Shown: positions 9,642 to 17,629 of the stretch, piece after piece
How positions within the stretch are numbered: the stretch's first letter is position 1
Layout: each line of letters begins with the position of its first letter
NCBI RefSeq assembly: GCF_029029505.1
Contig: NZ_JAKJSD010000007.1
Location: forward strand, 149,875 to 213,874
Direction: 5' to 3'
Length of the DNA stretch: 64,000 bases
Source: Ancylomarina sp. DW003
Lineage (GTDB): Bacteria > Bacteroidota > Bacteroidia > Bacteroidales > Marinifilaceae
Translations under genes and position numbers: made by a program
Notes under the pieces: generated by a model
Told to the model about the DNA's origin: nothing
Database searches by the model: none
Seen by the model: only the letters and a program-made list of their open reading frames with translations

Positions 9642-9842
9642 ATGAATTCGAAAGATAATACAAAAGAACGTGAGGGTTTGTTTCAGATTGCTTTATCGAA
9701 ACTCGAAATTGCTTCAAAAGAGAATTTAAATATCATTATTAGCCATCTTTTTCATTTAAAGGTTAATGATGACTTTGTCATTAACTCGCCTCGTGAGGTT
9801 GAAGAACTCGTTACTTACATTAACAAACATGAGAATTTATAA
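9642..9842 (+). CDS. Small uncharacterised protein upstream of the nucleotide cyclase
   Basis: The frame gives a 66-residue acidic, helical, soluble protein (MNSKDNTKEREGLFQ... ending YINKHENL) with no signal peptide. A longer frame from 9585 is possible, but its start lies in a strong hairpin. The 3' end overlaps the preferred start of the cyclase at 9829 by 14 nt, which suggests translational coupling. I do not recognise a family. Coupling makes it a candidate regulator or partner of the cyclase, but that is only context. Confidence 0.45.
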   Translation: MNSKDNTKEREGLFQIALSKLEIASKENLNIIISHLFHLKVNDDFVINSPREVEELVTYINKHENL

Positions 9843-10968
9843 TTGGAGAATCACATTAAAAGCATTAAGCATTTACTTCCTCTCGATGGTATTGACATGG
9901 ATGATTGCTTTTTTCTTTTTACTGGTTTTTCAGATTGAGAATTCTACTGCGTTTCCGAATTATTTGACTGAACATCTGCAAATGATCTTATGGTCAGGCT
10001 CAATTTCGGGTGTAACCTGGGGCGTAATATTTAAGGTCAGACAATCTGTAAAGAAATATATCCCCTCTTACTTTTTGAATATATCGGTGAGTTTGGTGAT
10101 GAATATTTTCGGTGCATACACCTTGCTGTATTGTATGTTCCACATAGAAAGCTTTTTCACTATGAAAGAGTTTCCCAGAACTTATCTGCAATTAATAGCG
10201 TTTTATAGTTCGCCAATGTTCTATGTTATTTTGATTTATTTTTTTATCGTAGGGATATTAATTGAAATCTTTTATGATGTGGACTCGAAGTTAGGTAAGG
10301 GTGTTTTTGTAAAATTATTGCTGGGGCGTTATTTTAAACCGAAAGAGGTCGAGCGTATTTTTCTTTTCATGGATTTAAAATCATCGACACATTATGCTGA
10401 GAAATTAGGCCATTTTAAATATAGCCGGCTAATTCAGGACTGTTTTAAAGATCTGACCTGCGCCGTAAAGAAAAATAGAGCTGAAATTTATCAATATGTG
10501 GGTGATGAAGCGGTTTTAATCTGGAAAGTAAAGCAAGGCTTAAAAGAGAACAGGTGTTTAAAGCTGTTTTTTGACTTTAGAAAAACCATTGAGAGCAGGA
10601 AGAACTATTATCAGAAAGAATATGGTATGTTGCCAATTTTTAAAGCTGGGGCTCACATCGGAAAAGTAATGCTTGCAGAGGTTGGAGAGCTTAAATCGGA
10701 AATTGCGTATCATGGTGATGCAATTAATACAGCTGCCCGTATTCAAGCTCAGTGTAATTCATATCGATCAAAACTCTTAATTTCTATAGATTTACTTGAA
10801 ATGCTAAATAATGATAATGGAGAACTTGATGGGTTTATAAATTTGAAGCCTGTTCTTTTATCAGGTAAAGAAATACCTGTAGAGATATATGCATATAAGG
10901 AGAAAAAACAAGCCTCAAATGGGAGCGATTATGAAATAGGTGAATACATGAATGCTTGGTTGAATTAA
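9829..10968 (+). CDS. Membrane-anchored class III adenylate/guanylate cyclase
   Basis: The enzyme makes cAMP or cGMP from the nucleoside triphosphate. I prefer the start MRIYNWRITLKAL at 9829, because the extra 21 residues of the longer frame from 9766 overlap the preceding small gene. The protein is then about 379 residues. Residues 10-160 hold four hydrophobic segments (for example LSIYFLSMVLTWMIAFFFL), and the catalytic domain fills about 180-360. The first metal Asp is in FLFMDLKSST, the second in YVGDEAVLIW, and the transition-state Asn/Arg are in GDAINTAARIQ. This arrangement of membrane region plus cyclase is a known bacterial class III form. Which purine is used cannot be decided here. 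Confidence 0.85.
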   Translation: MRIYNWRITLKALSIYFLSMVLTWMIAFFFLLVFQIENSTAFPNYLTEHLQMILWSGSISGVTWGVIFKVRQSVKKYIPSYFLNISVSLVMNIFGAYTLLYCMFHIESFFTMKEFPRTYLQLIAFYSSPMFYVILIYFFIVGILIEIFYDVDSKLGKGVFVKLLLGRYFKPKEVERIFLFMDLKSSTHYAEKLGHFKYSRLIQDCFKDLTCAVKKNRAEIYQYVGDEAVLIWKVKQGLKENRCLKLFFDFRKTIESRKNYYQKEYGMLPIFKAGAHIGKVMLAEVGELKSEIAYHGDAINTAARIQAQCNSYRSKLLISIDLLEMLNNDNGELDGFINLKPVLLSGKEIPVEIYAYKEKKQASNGSDYEIGEYMNAWLN

Positions 10969-10988
10969 GATTTCTTAAAATATTTGAA

Positions 10989-11018
10989 GCTGTAGTCTAT
11001 GGAGTACAGCTTTTTTAT
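10989..11018 (+). terminator. Rho-independent terminator after the cyclase
   Basis: The hairpin GCTGTA / TACAGC has a 10-nt loop and is followed by six T residues, 20 nt after the cyclase stop codon. The stem resembles several other terminators in the window. Confidence 0.75.
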
Positions 11019-11099
11019 TTATTAGAAAGGTGAGTCTCTTTTGAGCGGATTCTTTTTCTTTGTAGTAAGAAACGATTCTAGAATATAGATTAAAAGTGG

Positions 11100-12389
11100 A
11101 TGGAACCTACTATTGAGCAAAAAATAAGAACTTACCGAAGACACTTTCATATAACCCCTGAACTTGCCTGGCTAGAATACAGTACAGCTACCTTTATTGC
11201 TGATGAATTAATGGCCTTAGGCTTCGAAGTGAAAAGAGCTCAGGAGCTTATGGATACCAAAAATTTAATGGGATTACCAGATAAAGCAGCTAATGACTTG
11301 GCTTACGAAAAAGCAGTGGCTACCTATGGTGTAAAAAAAGTTGAAAGCTTTGCTCATAATTGCACGGCAGTTGCCGGTATTTTTGACTGTGGAGAGGGTC
11401 CTTGTGTCGCTCTGCGTTTTGATATGGATGCCTTGCCAATTTCAGAATCCGATGAAACAAACCATTTACCTTATCAGAAAGGATTTATTTCTAAAAACGA
11501 GGGTGTAATGCATTCTTGCGGGCATGATGCGCATATGGCTATTGGTCTTGGTTTAGCCCATTGTTTATCTGAAAATAAAGAAAGCTTAAGAGGACGAATC
11601 ATTCTGTTGTTTCAACCAGCCGAAGAGGGAGTGCGAGGTGCAGATCCTATTGTGAATTCTGGTTTCTTAAAGAGCGTAGATTATTTACTAGCAGCTCATT
11701 TGTGGAGCAATATACCTTTGGGTAAAATTGTCTGTTCTCAAAATGGTACAATGGCTACCGATAAGTTAGACATCACTTTTTATGGAAAATCGGCACATGC
11801 AGGTATTTGTCCGGAAGAGGGAAATAATGCCATTTTGGCTGCAGCCAATACCATACTTGAATTAAACGAAATTCAATTTAAGGGACAAGACCTACGACGT
11901 GTTAATGTGGGATGCATAGAAGGCGGTACAGCCCGTAATATTATTGCTGATAATGCAAGTTTAAAGGTGGAACTTAGAGCCAAGAGTCAGGCCGTAGAAA
12001 ATGAATTGCTTAGCGAATTGGAACAAATCGTGAAGCATTCGGCTCTTAAACAATCCTGTACTTATAAGATTGAAAAGGTGGGTGCGGCTTCTGCTGCAAA
12101 AGGAGATGATTCTTTAGCTCATCTGATAGAAGAGGAAGCCAGGCAAATGAACTGTTTTGATGAGCTTGTTCTATCGGATTGTGTGAACAGAGGAAGTGAG
12201 GATTTCACTTCGCTAATGAGTGATGTGCAGAGCAGAGGAGCTAAGGCTTGTTTTATTGGAATTGGTGCATCTTTGCCTGAGAAGAAATTACAGCATCATA
12301 CACCAACATTCGATATAAATGAAGACGCTATGTTTCTGGCAAGCGAATTGTTTTTTAGAATGATTCAGAGATTGAATCGTAGGCATTAG
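11100..12389 (+). CDS. M20D amidohydrolase, AbgA-like (aminobenzoyl-glutamate or N-acyl amino acid hydrolase)
   Basis: This 429-residue cytoplasmic metallohydrolase carries the metal-binding motif MHSCGHDAHMAIGLGLA at about residue 140, LFQPAEEGVRGA at about 170 and a C-terminal His in LQHHTPTFDINEDA, as expected for the M20D group. A segment NLMGLPDKAANDLAYEKA in the N-terminal part matches a region found in AbgA, the p-aminobenzoyl-glutamate hydrolase subunit, rather than in generic hippurate hydrolases. A central dimerisation lobe (about 210-320) is present. AbgA normally works with AbgB, and no AbgB homologue is nearby, so the real substrate may be another N-acyl amino acid. It is a single-gene transcript bounded by terminators. 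Confidence 0.82.
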   Translation: MEPTIEQKIRTYRRHFHITPELAWLEYSTATFIADELMALGFEVKRAQELMDTKNLMGLPDKAANDLAYEKAVATYGVKKVESFAHNCTAVAGIFDCGEGPCVALRFDMDALPISESDETNHLPYQKGFISKNEGVMHSCGHDAHMAIGLGLAHCLSENKESLRGRIILLFQPAEEGVRGADPIVNSGFLKSVDYLLAAHLWSNIPLGKIVCSQNGTMATDKLDITFYGKSAHAGICPEEGNNAILAAANTILELNEIQFKGQDLRRVNVGCIEGGTARNIIADNASLKVELRAKSQAVENELLSELEQIVKHSALKQSCTYKIEKVGAASAAKGDDSLAHLIEEEARQMNCFDELVLSDCVNRGSEDFTSLMSDVQSRGAKACFIGIGASLPEKKLQHHTPTFDINEDAMFLASELFFRMIQRLNRRH

Positions 12390-12422
12390 CATCAAACTAA
12401 TTCTCGCATTTAAATATTGAAA

Positions 12423-12450
12423 CTGTGACCTTTGGGTTACAGCTTTTTTT
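12423..12450 (+). terminator. Rho-independent terminator after the M20 amidohydrolase
   Basis: The stem CTGTGACC / GGTTACAG has a 4-nt loop and is followed by CTTTTTTT, 33 nt after the stop codon. Confidence 0.78.
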
Positions 12451-12505
12451 GTTCATAATTTATGATGAATAATTCTAAATAGCGGACATAGACATCTTAA
12501 TTTAA

Positions 12506-12536
12506 TTGTTTGGCATTTCAAATTTTCATAAATTGG
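12506..12536 (+). promoter_or_regulatory. Candidate Bacteroidota promoter for the SRPBCC-PhnB-SDR cluster
   Basis: TTG, 20 nt, then TAAATTGG approximates the TTTG-N19-TAnnTTTG consensus, 74 nt before the SRPBCC start. The -7 element differs at one T. This is an inference from consensus only. Confidence 0.35.
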
Positions 12537-12609
12537 GTAATCTGCTTATTAAGTATTTTACTTACAGTTTGTAAGCTGGGTTCTTAAATGTTAATTAGAT
12601 CTGTTTAGA

Positions 12610-13044
12610 ATGAAATATGAAATAGAGGTTAAGATAAATCTACCTAGAGAAAGAGTCATTGAACTCTTCAACAATCCCGATAATATGAAATATTGGCAAC
12701 CCGGTTTGCTTAGTTTTGAACATATAAGTGGCGAAGCCGGACAAGTGGGGGCCAAATCTCGTTTGCATTATAAGATGGGAAAGCGTGAAATTAAGATGAT
12801 AGAAACGATCACTGTAAATAATTTGCCTCACGAGTTTTCAGGAACCTACGAAGCTAAAGGCGTTTGGAATCAGGTGCAGAATTATTTTATGGATCTTGAT
12901 GATAACAAAACACTTTGGAAGTCGGTTAACGAATTTAAAGGTACAGGTTTTATGAAAATCATGATGTTCTTAATGCCTGGAATGTTTAAAAAAGAAACCT
13001 GTAAATACCTTCTTAATTTTAAAGAATTTGCTGAATCTAAATAA
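12610..13044 (+). CDS. SRPBCC-family (START/Bet v 1 fold) protein
   Basis: This 144-residue soluble protein has the START-like opening YEIEVKINLPRERVIELFNNPDNMKYWQPGLLSFE and repeating amphipathic strands, ending in a long C-terminal helix. The fold binds hydrophobic ligands; many small bacterial members have no known role. It is 16 nt upstream of a PhnB-like gene and in the same direction, so the two are cotranscribed with the SDR gene that follows. No catalytic residue can be assigned. Confidence 0.75.
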   Translation: MKYEIEVKINLPRERVIELFNNPDNMKYWQPGLLSFEHISGEAGQVGAKSRLHYKMGKREIKMIETITVNNLPHEFSGTYEAKGVWNQVQNYFMDLDDNKTLWKSVNEFKGTGFMKIMMFLMPGMFKKETCKYLLNFKEFAESK

Positions 13045-13060
13045 TTAAACTATTTGAATT

Positions 13061-13495
13061 ATGACAACAATTAACACGTATTTGACTTTTAATGGCAACT
13101 GTGAAGAAGCCTTTCTTTTTTACAAATCAGTTTTTGGTGGAGAATATGCACATATAGCCAAGTTTTCTGAGATGCCTGAGGATCCGAACTGTCCTATTTC
13201 CAATGATGATATGGATAAAATAATGCATGTGTCTTTGCCCATAAGTAAAGAAACAGTTTTGATGGGGAGTGATACGGGAGGAGAGTGGGCCAGTCAATTT
13301 TTAGCTGGGAATAACTTTTCTGTATCTATAGCCGCAGACAGTAAAACTGCTGCTGATGATTTCTTTAACAAACTATCTGAAGGAGGTAAGGTTATTATGC
13401 CGATGGCAGATACATTTTGGGAGTCCTATTTTGGCATGTTTGTCGATAAATTTGGTATTCAATGGATGGTGGGATACGATGAATTGCATAAATAA
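13061..13495 (+). CDS. PhnB-like VOC superfamily protein
   Basis: This 144-residue protein starts TTINTYLTFNGNCEEAFLFYKSVFGGEY and ends TFWESYFGMFVDKFGIQWMVGYD. Both are hallmarks of the PhnB/YjdN-like branch of the glyoxalase/VOC fold. The paired beta-alpha-beta-beta-beta modules are evident. Members of this branch are usually of unknown substrate. It sits between an SRPBCC gene (16 nt) and an SDR gene (38 nt) in one direction, a common association of small cytosolic adaptation proteins. Confidence 0.85.
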   Translation: MTTINTYLTFNGNCEEAFLFYKSVFGGEYAHIAKFSEMPEDPNCPISNDDMDKIMHVSLPISKETVLMGSDTGGEWASQFLAGNNFSVSIAADSKTAADDFFNKLSEGGKVIMPMADTFWESYFGMFVDKFGIQWMVGYDELHK

Positions 13496-13533
13496 AAGAG
13501 ATAATCAAATGAATTGAAATTTAAGTCGATATC

Positions 13534-14277
13534 ATGAAATCAGGATTAGTTAGTGTAGAAGGAAAGGTTGCTTTTGTAAGTGGATCGAATAGAGGGATTG
13601 GGAAAGCTGTAACTCTCGCTCTTTTGGAACGAGGTGCTAAGAAAGTGTATGCTGGTGCCAGAAATCCAACAAGTTTGAATAGCCTGAAAGCCTGTTACGG
13701 TGATAGATTGGTAGCAGTTGAACTTGACGTAACACGAGATGAAAGTATTGCTGAAGCAGCTAGACTAGCGGGAGATTGTGAGATCCTGATAAATAATGCA
13801 GGCATTTTTTCTGTTGGAAATTTCCTCTCCGGTAACCTACTAGAAAGTTTAAATACCAATTTGGAAGTGAACCTATGGGGCTTGGTTAAGTTAACCGCCG
13901 CTTTTCTGCCTAATTTAAGGAAACAGAAATCTGCTGCAATAGCCTGCGTTTCATCGATAATTGGTTTGGCCAGTATGCCAATGGGTTTGACCTATTGCGT
14001 TTCAAAAGCAGCCGTTCATAGTACCATTCAAGGCTTAAGGGGCGAATTGAAAGATTCAAATATCCTGGTTTCGGGAGTCTATCCGGGACCCATTGAAACA
14101 GATATGACCAAAGACTTGCAAATGGATAAAGACTCTCCTGAAAATGTAGCCAGATATATCATAGATGGTTTAGAGTCAGGACTGGAAGATATTTTTCCTG
14201 ATGCTATGTCAAGTGAAATGGGAAAATTGTATGCCGATTCACCTAAGGAACTTGAAAAGCAATTCTCTGGTTTTTAA
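13534..14277 (+). CDS. Short-chain dehydrogenase/reductase (SDR)
   Basis: This 247-residue NAD(P)-dependent oxidoreductase has the Rossmann glycine motif in GSNRGIGKAV (about residue 17), NNAGIF (about 87), the catalytic Ser in CVSSIIG and the active-site YCVSK (Tyr-x3-Lys, about 155). The PG motif after strand 6 is present in VYPGPIETDM. It has the usual length and complete catalytic residues. It ends the SRPBCC-PhnB-SDR cluster and is followed by a terminator. The substrate is unknown. Confidence 0.9.
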   Translation: MKSGLVSVEGKVAFVSGSNRGIGKAVTLALLERGAKKVYAGARNPTSLNSLKACYGDRLVAVELDVTRDESIAEAARLAGDCEILINNAGIFSVGNFLSGNLLESLNTNLEVNLWGLVKLTAAFLPNLRKQKSAAIACVSSIIGLASMPMGLTYCVSKAAVHSTIQGLRGELKDSNILVSGVYPGPIETDMTKDLQMDKDSPENVARYIIDGLESGLEDIFPDAMSSEMGKLYADSPKELEKQFSGF

Positions 14278-14356
14278 TGAAACGTATATTATCCTGATAA
14301 GTTTATATCAATCAGAATATCAAACCAGATTAAACCATTTAGGAAATGGCATGAAG

Positions 14357-14389
14357 AAGTGTAGTCAATTGGCTACACTTTTCTTTTTG
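14357..14389 (+). terminator. Rho-independent terminator after the SDR gene
   Basis: A perfect 8-bp stem AAGTGTAG / CTACACTT with an 8-nt loop is followed by TTTCTTTTT, 80 nt after the SDR stop. The stem sequence recurs in other terminators of the window. Confidence 0.75.
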
Positions 14390-14451
14390 TATAATGTCAA
14401 AATGAAATTTAAAATAAACATTGTAATATAGAGCTGTTTAATTTGTGTTAT

Positions 14452-14665
14452 GGTAAAATAGATAGATGGGAGGTAAAATGAATTAAACCTTCGGTAGAAT
14501 TGATTATGTTGTTGGTAAAATCCATTCCCTGAAGGTAAAATGAACCTATTTGTTGGTAGAATGGACATTTTGGCCGGTAAAATCGATTGTTTGCTGCTCA
14601 TATTGGCTTCTCTGAGGGTAAAGTTGGTAGTGTGGGTGGAGGAATGCCTTCTGTTGAGGTAAAAT
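14452..14665 (+). repeat. Array of short direct repeats, consensus GGTARAATnGAYW, period about 20.6 bp
   Basis: Nine copies of GGTAAAAT/GGTAGAAT (one GGTAAAGT) start at 14452, 14472, 14493, 14514, 14534, 14555, 14576, 14617 and 14658. Intervals are 20 or 21 bp, or 41 bp where one unit seems lost, so phase is kept over 206 bp. Each conserved core of about 13 nt is followed by 7-8 variable bases. The array lies between the SDR terminator and the promoter of the S51-like gene. Reading the minus strand gives a heptapeptide repeat (ILPxxxx), but 20-bp steps break the frame, so a DNA- or RNA-level role is more likely. Copies at near two helical turns could be protein-binding sites on one face of DNA. 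I know of no described element of this form. Confidence 0.85.
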
Positions 14666-14714
14666 TGACATTGAAGAAAAAAGATATTTATTGTAAAATT
14701 TAAATCTCCTAAGA

Positions 14715-14745
14715 TTTGTTGCTTGTTTTGATTTTCATAATTTTG
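14715..14745 (+). promoter_or_regulatory. Strong Bacteroidota-type promoter for the S51-like peptidase gene
   Basis: TTTG, exactly 19 nt, then TAATTTTG matches the Bacteroidota sigma consensus TTTG-N19-TAnnTTTG completely. Transcription would start near 14752, leaving a 5' untranslated leader of about 150 nt before the gene at 14902. The repeat array ends 50 nt upstream of the -33 element. Confidence 0.65.
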
Positions 14746-14901
14746 AGTGCCTGTTCAATTTGTAGCTTTATACACTTATGCAATACTATGAGGTGTGTAA
14801 ATGTATATTTGGAAAGGGGTAAAAGAGATATAAACGTAACTAGTTGTGTATATATACTAGTTAACGGTTAGGTTAATGAAACACAGTTATAGATTGAATA
14901 A

Positions 14902-16134
14902 ATGAAGAAAACACTATTATTTATTTTACTAGCAAGTATTTGTCAAATTGCTTTATCACAAAGTAATGCTAATTCAAAAGATCCAGAACAGACCATCTTT
15001 GTTTATGGCGGGAATCAGAATCTAAAATTCACTCGGTATATTGCTGAATTAATTCAAAAAAAGAATCCCAAAATTTGTTTTCTACCTACTGCAAGTGCCG
15101 ATAACGAAAGTAATATTAAACACTGGAACTACATCTGTAAAGAACTGGAATTAAAACCCTACGTACTAAAAGTTTGGGTGGCATCGAACAAAGAGAATAA
15201 ATCGTTTGAAGATATTTTGCTTAATATGGATGCGATTGTTGTTGGCGGAGGAAATACATTGAATATGTTGGGTATTTGGAAGGCTCAAGGTATTGATACA
15301 CTCTTGCAGAAAGCATTGAATAAAGGCATTATTTTATCAGGTGGAAGTGCCGGATCACTTTGTTGGTTTCAATCAGGTATTAGCGACTCTCGTCCGGTAA
15401 ATTTATCTGTGATCGATGGACTGTCTTTTCTTCCATACAGTCATTGTCCGCATTATTCTGATAGTTTAAAAAAAGAAGTTTTTCACAAACAAATTAAAAA
15501 CAAGACCATAAGTGCAGGTTATGCTTGCGATGATAAGTCAGGGATTCTGTTTAGAAACGGTAAGTATATCGAAACTGTTAGTTTGAACGATATTAACAAT
15601 TCTTATTATGTTGCTCTAAACAATGGTGCAGTTGAGTCGTCAAAATTGCAAACAAGAATACTGGTAAATAAAGATGCTTTATCTGTCGAAGATTATAAAT
15701 CGGTAGATGTAAACAAAAGCTTGAAAGAATATACTGAAATCAATAAACAAGATAGCCCTATAAATGCTTTTATTTCTTTTAAATACATCTCTGTCAGTGG
15801 GCAGAAATCAAAATATAAAGCATTAAGTAGTTTCTCTATGCAAAGTCGATATAAAGAGGATACTCCTAATATAAGAGTTGATGATAAAACTAGAGATAAA
15901 CATCTGAATACTGTTGTGAATAAGGTGTTTGTATATAATGATTTGGTTGCAGGAGTAGTGAATAGAATGTATGATGATTATTATGGATTATGGTTTTTTT
16001 ATCAGGAAAATGGTAAATGGATGAATGCTGGAGAATTCTTCGGTGGAGCAACAGTATTAGAAGCCGAAATTACATTTAGAGAAAAAGCAAAAATGCATCT
16101 AGAAAAAATTAAAGAGACAAACCCGAACCGCTAA
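14902..16134 (+). CDS. Secreted S51 (dipeptidase E/cyanophycinase-like) peptidase with C-terminal NTF2-like domain
   Basis: This 410-residue protein starts with a signal peptide (cleavage near IALSQ). Residues 30-260 look like an S51-family serine peptidase: FVYGGNQN and FLPTAS near the start, DAIVVGGGNTLNML, then the nucleophile Ser in LSGGSAGSLCW, and DGLSFLPYSHCPHYSD after it. Family members cut Asp-X dipeptides or cyanophycin. Residues 275-400 resemble an NTF2-like domain (KHLNTVVNKVFVYNDLVAGVVNRMY, WFFYQENGKWMNAGEFF), an unusual addition. It has its own promoter and no cotranscribed neighbour. Substrate is unknown. Confidence 0.72.
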   Translation: MKKTLLFILLASICQIALSQSNANSKDPEQTIFVYGGNQNLKFTRYIAELIQKKNPKICFLPTASADNESNIKHWNYICKELELKPYVLKVWVASNKENKSFEDILLNMDAIVVGGGNTLNMLGIWKAQGIDTLLQKALNKGIILSGGSAGSLCWFQSGISDSRPVNLSVIDGLSFLPYSHCPHYSDSLKKEVFHKQIKNKTISAGYACDDKSGILFRNGKYIETVSLNDINNSYYVALNNGAVESSKLQTRILVNKDALSVEDYKSVDVNKSLKEYTEINKQDSPINAFISFKYISVSGQKSKYKALSSFSMQSRYKEDTPNIRVDDKTRDKHLNTVVNKVFVYNDLVAGVVNRMYDDYYGLWFFYQENGKWMNAGEFFGGATVLEAEITFREKAKMHLEKIKETNPNR

Positions 16135-16284
16135 CACGCGCTCATAGTTAATTACCACGTAATCTGCCACTACTCATACAATTTACTGTTGGCATTCATT
16201 CTGACCAAAATCTATCTATTCTAAGTTAGAAAGGCTAAGTTTTAGGATGAAAAGGTTTTATAAAAATAGTAAGCATAAGAAAAA

Positions 16285-17388
16285 ATGAAACAAAAAATGA
16301 GATTTATATATATTAACGTGTTTTTCATTGGAGTTGTATTCTTTAGTTCTTCAACACCTCTTTTTTCGCAAAAACAACTGGAATTTCATACTGAATCTAT
16401 TGAATATTTACTAAAATGGATGAATAATGGTTGTAAGAATCAAGTCCAAGATTCATTCTATAAATATCCTTCAATTGTTTTTATGGAACAACTATTAAAA
16501 CTGGAGGAAAATAATATCCCTAGTTTTAAAAAAACACTAACAGAATTTAATTGTAGTAAAGAAGATAAGAATGATATATACTTACTTCATAAGGCATATA
16601 AAAATAGAGTTGAAACAAATAACCTTCTTCAAGGAATAAAGAATTCAAGCTTTTCAAAAGAAGTGTATGAAAGGGTTTATACCTATTTCCCATACTTGGA
16701 TGATAATGCTGCAAATTATAATATTTATTTTTCGGCTACTGGTTGGCAATATGGCGATGCAATGACATTCAATTATAATTTTGAAAACGATCAATATAAG
16801 TTAAGTAATAATGGAAGTTCGGCTATAATTTTTAATTTGACCTTAATCGCCTCTTCTTATGGAGAAACTTTAGACAAACAAATAAGAACTTTTAAAAATG
16901 TGATGTCACATGAGTTGTTTCACGCAGTTCTTTCAGATTATAACCAAAACACCTTGCATTGGGATAATTCAACTATTGAAAACAATACGCTCTATTTTAT
17001 CTTCAACGAAGGCATCGCGCATTATATTTCAGACAAACAAAATCTAATTGAAAATTATAACGTAGATTCCAAATTAAAATTAAAAGAGAAGAATGCTTTT
17101 TTAATGCTTAGAGATAGTTTATCTATTGCTTTTGATAAAAGTGCAGAAAAAACAAATAAAATATCTGCGGTTAAATCTGGCTTATATGGAAAATATTGGG
17201 ATAAGTATATTTGTATCTCAGGCATGTTTATAGCTTATCATATTGAACAGGAATATGGAGAAGAAGAATTAATGAAATGCGTGCAAAATGGACCTAAATA
17301 TTTTATAGAAAAGTATAGGAGTTTAACCATGGTAGATGAAGAAATATCAATCCCAGATTCGATAGTAATACATCTTAACGAGATGTAA
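16285..17388 (+). CDS. Secreted gluzincin-like metalloprotease (HExxH), DUF5700-like
   Basis: This 367-residue protein has a signal peptide (hydrophobic stretch FFIGVVFFSSSTPLF). A zinc site reads VMSHELFHAVL (HExxH), and about 40 residues on FNEGIAHYIS supplies the Glu of an NExxxHY-type third-ligand helix, the gluzincin pattern. Bacteroidota proteins of this form are often filed as DUF5700 or as putative zinc-dependent peptidases. I can support the metalloprotease fold but not a substrate. It is alone between the S51 gene and a pseudogene. Confidence 0.68.
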   Translation: MKQKMRFIYINVFFIGVVFFSSSTPLFSQKQLEFHTESIEYLLKWMNNGCKNQVQDSFYKYPSIVFMEQLLKLEENNIPSFKKTLTEFNCSKEDKNDIYLLHKAYKNRVETNNLLQGIKNSSFSKEVYERVYTYFPYLDDNAANYNIYFSATGWQYGDAMTFNYNFENDQYKLSNNGSSAIIFNLTLIASSYGETLDKQIRTFKNVMSHELFHAVLSDYNQNTLHWDNSTIENNTLYFIFNEGIAHYISDKQNLIENYNVDSKLKLKEKNAFLMLRDSLSIAFDKSAEKTNKISAVKSGLYGKYWDKYICISGMFIAYHIEQEYGEEELMKCVQNGPKYFIEKYRSLTMVDEEISIPDSIVIHLNEM

Positions 17389-17629
17389 AGTTAAATTGAA
17401 AAATGAACGAAATGCCAACAAAAACTAAATTATAATGGGCGTTGATGAGCCTTTTGAAAGTTTAGTACAATTAATAAACACCAGCAAGCCTTATAAATTT
17501 GGCTTGCTCAAAATATAAATAAGTAAATTTAACCAGCTTGCTTATTTAGCACTTTAATAAAGCAATAATCTTAAATTATTCATTAACTGGGTATTTGCTA
17601 CACAATAAAATGAATAAAAAAATAATATA
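17389..17629. other. Intergenic region with an AGCAAGCC hairpin
   Basis: No gene is seen. A perfect 8-bp inverted repeat AGCAAGCC / GGCTTGCT (17483-17490 and 17501-17508) has no T tract, so it is a poor terminator. A partial third copy of the arm (CAGCTTGCTTATTT) follows near 17535. Confidence 0.4.

Noticed and set aside
14365..14601. A 78-codon minus-strand frame with ILPxxxx heptad repeats
   Set aside because: The repeats are explained by the 20-21 bp DNA array; the 20-bp steps shift the frame, and the frame runs through a terminator. No start signal or known family.
14452..14665. CRISPR array
   Set aside because: Repeat cores are about 13 nt with 7-8 variable bases; CRISPR needs repeats and spacers of over 20 nt. 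No cas genes are nearby.
14871..16160. Integron-like cassette: GTTAGG and CTAAC motifs around the S51-like gene
   Set aside because: The pieces lack the paired core sites and inner symmetry of an attC site, and such short motifs are common in this AT-rich DNA.
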